From NCBI RefSeq assembly GCF_963669205.1, contig NZ_OY769915.1, forward strand, positions 4,934,001 to 4,998,000: a DNA stretch of 64,000 bases, read 5' to 3'. Each line of letters starts with the position of its first letter. Position 1 is the stretch's first letter. This DNA is from an uncultured Roseibium sp. (GTDB taxonomy: Bacteria > Pseudomonadota > Alphaproteobacteria > Rhizobiales > Stappiaceae). The position numbers and the translations under genes are program-made. Positions 60,820 to 64,000 of the stretch are shown one piece after another. The notes beneath the pieces are model-generated. The model ran no database searches. It was given only the letters and a program-made list of their open reading frames with translations, and was not told the origin of the DNA.

Positions 60820-61375
60820 ACTCGATCACGAGGCCCGGAAGCCAGTGGCTCTCCGGGTAGCCCTCTTCAAGATCGGCTTCGCGAACGGGCCTGAGATCGC
60901 CCGCCTCCGGCGGCACACCGAGCTTGTCCATGTCCATTTCATGCAGCGTGCCGACAAGCGTGCCATCCTGATTTTCAAGCTTGTAGTAGACGCCGTTCCA
61001 GAGATTGATGCCGTATTCGGTCGCGCCCTTCCATACGAACAGAAGATCATATTCGAGGTCCGTCAGATCCTGTTTGGATACAGTGCGCCTGATCTCATAG
61101 GGATAGGGAACGCGGCACCAATATTTGTCAGAGCCCTCCAGACACTTGAACGGCCGCATCGACAGAAAGTGATCGGCAAAGACGCCGTCCCGCCAGTGGA
61201 TCTCGTAACGGCTGCCGGTGTCCGCGGGCGTGAAAATCACCTGCGCAACGGGGAATCGCTCACCTTGCTGATCCACGAGACTGATCGTCTTTTCGCCCTC
61301 AAGGGAAACGGCCTGTGCGTGGCCAGGATGAAGACCGCAGGCCAATGCCAGGCAGACAGACGCAAGCCTCTTCAT
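60818..61375 (-). CDS. Periplasmic protein of unknown function
   Basis: The 185-residue protein starts at ATG 61375 behind GGGGGAACGGA and has a signal peptide (MKRLASVCLALACGLHPGHA). The mature domain includes GSRYEIHWRDGVFADHFLSM near 54-73, LSMRPFKCLEGSDKYWCRVP with two cysteines, and YGINLWNGVYYKLENQDG. The two Cys may form a disulphide. I do not recognise a named family. It stands alone, convergent with the TIGR01777 gene, so context offers no function. Confidence 0.7.
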   Translation of the reverse strand: MKRLASVCLALACGLHPGHAQAVSLEGEKTISLVDQQGERFPVAQVIFTPADTGSRYEIHWRDGVFADHFLSMRPFKCLEGSDKYWCRVPYPYEIRRTVSKQDLTDLEYDLLFVWKGATEYGINLWNGVYYKLENQDGTLVGTLHEMDMDKLGVPPEAGDLRPVREADLEEGYPESHWLPGLVIE

Positions 61376-62076
61376 TCCGTTCCCCCGTTCAATGAGAACC
61401 CACGGCGGCAAAACCACGTTGATGCATTTCAGACTAGGAAAGAGCCGGACACCGGGCCAGTGCACTTTAGAACAGGTCCGTGGCGGACGATCGCATCGTC
61501 CGCTCCTGGTGAAACGCAGGATACGCATAGGCTTTGACAGGAATCGCGCCTGCCAGGGCCGGTGAAAATGGCCATCTTCACGTCATCACGATCCCGTTGG
61601 CTTCAGATGGAGTTTTCACATGCCGGCTTCGCACACCCCTTCGTCGGCCGAGACGGCACCGGGTACGGGCCCAAGGTCACGACCCGTTCCGGTGGCACAG
61701 CACTCAATGGACACCACAATCTGAGCAACAGCCGGAACGAGAAAATCTGCCTGCTTTTGCTGTCCATTCCGAAGAACTGATTGAAAGACTGCAACAATTG
61801 GCTGTTCTGCGACAGGTTCTGGCGTCCTGCGCCAAAAGGTGATTAACTTAGCCGGAAAAATAAAAACAAGTATTCAATTTCCGGCGGCGTCATCAAAGTT
61901 AAAAAAAAGAAACGTAAGACCCTATCACCTCCGTGATACGTTGCACCTGCCGGACGGGCGCGGGGTCATGTTGTTCCAGATACGGGACAGCATGTGCGCT
62001 TTTGACGGGGTCTGGAATCGGTGTTGCGACATTGCAAGAGCCAGCTAGTGTTTATGCGAGCCAGTAGGATAAACTC
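61376..62076. other. Intergenic region before phoX
   Basis: No convincing gene is seen in this 701-bp gap. Several short frames exist on both strands but show neither family resemblance nor ribosome binding sites; a decayed gene cannot be excluded. Bases 61840-61930 are A-rich. I looked for a Pho box (repeated CTGTCAT) ahead of phoX and saw no clear match. Confidence 0.45.
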
Positions 62077-63975
62077 ATGAAAGATAACGAGAATCACACA
62101 CTTACCTTCGACGAATTCGACGAGATGGTAAACCCGCGCCCGGAAGAGTGTGACTTTGACCGGATCGTGGAATCGGCCCTCAGCCGTCGCGGTTTTCTCG
62201 GCGGCGTCATGGCTTTCGGCAGCTTCGCCGCCCTTGGTGGCAGCCTGAGTTCTGCAGAGGCTGCGTCCGGCCGCTTCGCGTTCGACCAGATCCCCACATC
62301 CACTGCCGACGACGTGACCGTTCCGGAGGGTTACAAGGTCGATGTCATGATTCAATGGGGCGACCCGTTGTGGTCCGACGCACCCGAATTCGACCAGGCG
62401 ACCCGCGGCACGGCTGCGAGCCAGGAACGCGCCTTCGGCGACAACACCGACGGGATGGACGTGTTCGCCCATGACGGCAAGCTTCTGCTTGTCGTGAACA
62501 ATGAATATACCAACCGCTCGATCATCTCGACGAAAGCCGAGGACGGCCGTCTTGTCGGCGCGGACGAAATCGCCAAGGGCATGATGGCGCACGGCGTTTC
62601 CGTCGTCGAAATCGCCTTCATCGACGGCAAGTGGCAGATGGTCAAGGACAGCCCCTATAACCGCCGGATCACGCCGAATACCGAAATGGACATCACCGGT
62701 CCTGCAGCCGGACATGACCTGATGAAGACCGATGCCGATCCGGCCGGAACCAAAACGCTCGGAACCTGGAATAACTGCGGCAACGGTGCCACGCCCTGGG
62801 GCACGTATCTTGCCTGTGAAGAGAACTTCAACGGATACTTCTCCTCCAGCGAAGACGTCAAGGACGACAATCCGAAGTCGATCACGCCGGCCATGAAACG
62901 CTACGGTGTCAACACCACGGACTGGGGCTACGGCTGGGCCGAAATCGACGAGCGTTTCGATGTCGCCAAGCACCCGAACGAGCCGAACCGTGCGGGCTAC
63001 GTTGTCGAAATCGATCCGACGGACCCGGCATCGGCACCCAAAAAGCGCACCGCGCTCGGCCGCTTCAAGCACGAAAACGCCGAAACCGTCATCAACAATG
63101 ACGGCCGCGTGGTGGTCTATATGGGCGACGACGAGCGGGGTGAATTTGTTTACCGCTACGTTTCCAACGGCGCCTACGCGCCGGGCGCTCCGACTGATGA
63201 CCTGCTGAGTGACGGTGTGCTCTATGTCGCCAAGTTCTCCGACAACGGCACGGGTGCCTGGGTCGCCCTGACACCGGAAACGACCGGGATGGATCACGCC
63301 GAGATCCATATCCATACCCGCCAGGCTGCGTCCGCCGTCGGCGCGACCACGATGGATCGCCCGGAATGGGTTGCGGCCAATCCCAAGGCACCTGAAGTCT
63401 ATTGCTGCCTGACCAACAACAAGAACCGTGGCGTGAAGCCGAATGCCGGCGGTGACGACACTGCAGCAAACGGACCGAACCCGCGCGACAAGAACAATTA
63501 CGGTCAGATCGTGCGCTGGCGGCCGGATGGCGGCGATCACACGGCGCCCGGTTTCACCTGGGACCTTTACGTCCTTGCCGGCAATCCGACGGTTCACTCC
63601 GACGCCTATGCCGGATCCTCGAACGTCAACGCCGACAATATGTTCAACTCGCCGGACGGCCTGGCATTCGACGCCAACGGACTGCTGTGGATCCAGACGG
63701 ACGGCAACTACAAGAACGAGGGCGACTTTGCCGGTCACGGCAACAACCAGATGCTTGCGGGCGACCCGGTCACGGGCGAAATCCGCCGGTTCATGGTCGG
63801 TCCGAACGAGTGCGAGATCACCGGTCTGATATGGAGCCCGGATCGCCGGACCATGTTCGTCGGTATCCAGCACCCGGGCGAGCGCGGCAACAGCCACTGG
63901 CCGGGCGGCGGCGACACCGTTCCGCGTTCCGCAATCATCGCGGTGACACGGGAAGACGGCGGCCTCGTCGGCTGA
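62077..63975 (+). CDS. phoX: PhoX family alkaline phosphatase
   Basis: The 632-residue protein (DUF839/PhoX family) has a TAT signal, ALSRRGFLGGVMAFGSFAAL near residues 34-53. Mature blocks include LLVVNNEYTN near 138, GATPWGTYLACEENFNGYF near 245, VYMGDDERGEFVYRY near 345 and a C-terminal FNSPDGLAFDANGLLWIQTD near 525. PhoX enzymes are periplasmic, calcium/iron-dependent phosphomonoesterases used under phosphate shortage. GTAGGATAAACTC precedes the ATG. The gene is complete, ending 25 bases before the window edge. Confidence 0.93.
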   Translation: MKDNENHTLTFDEFDEMVNPRPEECDFDRIVESALSRRGFLGGVMAFGSFAALGGSLSSAEAASGRFAFDQIPTSTADDVTVPEGYKVDVMIQWGDPLWSDAPEFDQATRGTAASQERAFGDNTDGMDVFAHDGKLLLVVNNEYTNRSIISTKAEDGRLVGADEIAKGMMAHGVSVVEIAFIDGKWQMVKDSPYNRRITPNTEMDITGPAAGHDLMKTDADPAGTKTLGTWNNCGNGATPWGTYLACEENFNGYFSSSEDVKDDNPKSITPAMKRYGVNTTDWGYGWAEIDERFDVAKHPNEPNRAGYVVEIDPTDPASAPKKRTALGRFKHENAETVINNDGRVVVYMGDDERGEFVYRYVSNGAYAPGAPTDDLLSDGVLYVAKFSDNGTGAWVALTPETTGMDHAEIHIHTRQAASAVGATTMDRPEWVAANPKAPEVYCCLTNNKNRGVKPNAGGDDTAANGPNPRDKNNYGQIVRWRPDGGDHTAPGFTWDLYVLAGNPTVHSDAYAGSSNVNADNMFNSPDGLAFDANGLLWIQTDGNYKNEGDFAGHGNNQMLAGDPVTGEIRRFMVGPNECEITGLIWSPDRRTMFVGIQHPGERGNSHWPGGGDTVPRSAIIAVTREDGGLVG

Positions 63976-64000
63976 TCGCGACAGTCCTTGAAAAGGAAGA

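Noticed and set aside
61840..62076. Pho box ahead of phoX
   Set aside because: No pair of CTGTCAT-like repeats at 11-bp spacing could be found by eye, so it is not reported as a site.
61966..63897. 643-codon frame opposite phoX, longer than phoX
   Set aside because: PhoX has a TAT signal and family motifs on the plus strand; the opposite frame is an antisense shadow.

Overview
The window is a 64 kb piece of a GC-rich alphaproteobacterial chromosome. The gene content (TRAP transporter, phenylacetate genes, T1SS with an RTX protein, TAT-exported PhoX, PaaR-like and LdtR-like regulators) and the codon use fit a marine member of the Hyphomicrobiales, most likely Stappiaceae (Roseibium/Labrenzia type). 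That placement is inference, because no rRNA or other marker gene is present. No tRNA, rRNA, CRISPR array or intact transposase was found.

Layout. 0-4.4 kb: the N-terminal part of glycogen phosphorylase, then a P-loop NTPase followed after one base by an ABC exporter-like protein whose ATPase motifs have decayed. 4.5-7.3 kb: a subtilase with a long Asp/Ser-rich linker, divergent from an ECF sigma factor and its membrane anti-sigma factor. 7.3-11.1 kb: an AraC regulator, a two-gene HlyD-type membrane operon without an ABC partner, and two tandem small secreted Arg-rich paralogues. 11.2-13.1 kb: a BesD/HalD-type 2-oxoglutarate oxygenase with a hydroxylase-type HxD motif, divergent from a LysR regulator. 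13.3-36.6 kb: a surface-glycan region. It holds galE, a GH16 glycanase, a pyruvyltransferase, a GT2-GT4 fusion, a large protein of unknown function, and a tightly overlapping six-gene operon (two GT4s, a methyltransferase, a GT2, a GT2-like protein that has lost its DxD, and a membrane-anchored coiled-coil protein). These are followed by an RTX repeat protein with its own T1SS ABC and MFP genes, then a MarR/LdtR-like regulator and another GT4.

36.6-42.7 kb: a soluble PAS-PAS chemoreceptor, a Rieske oxygenase pseudogene with an internal deletion facing a TetR gene, a copper amine oxidase and an AraC regulator (a TynA/FeaR-like pair). 43.4-46.8 kb: paaG-paaI-paaK and a TetR regulator; matching 22-bp palindromes precede paaG and the tetR gene. 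Together with the amine oxidase this suggests use of phenylethylamine or phenylacetate. 46.8-57 kb: a cation/proton antiporter, an IlvD/Edd dehydratase, an amidase, a complete DctPQM-type TRAP transporter and a class III cyclase. Two copies of a roughly 270-320 bp MITE-like element lie in opposite orientation at 42.9-43.1 and 57.0-57.4 kb and bracket this 14 kb block. 57.4-64 kb: a small CutA/YqfO-like protein, a GbsR-type regulator whose start codon lies inside a perfect palindrome, its likely target operon (DUF4166 protein plus a TIGR01777 epimerase with a membrane domain), a periplasmic protein of unknown function, and PhoX.

Most promising for novelty are the NTPase/degenerate-ABC pair, the glycan operon with a pseudo-glycosyltransferase and a recurring small module shared by three neighbouring proteins, the tandem Arg-rich exported peptides, and the inverted MITE pair.
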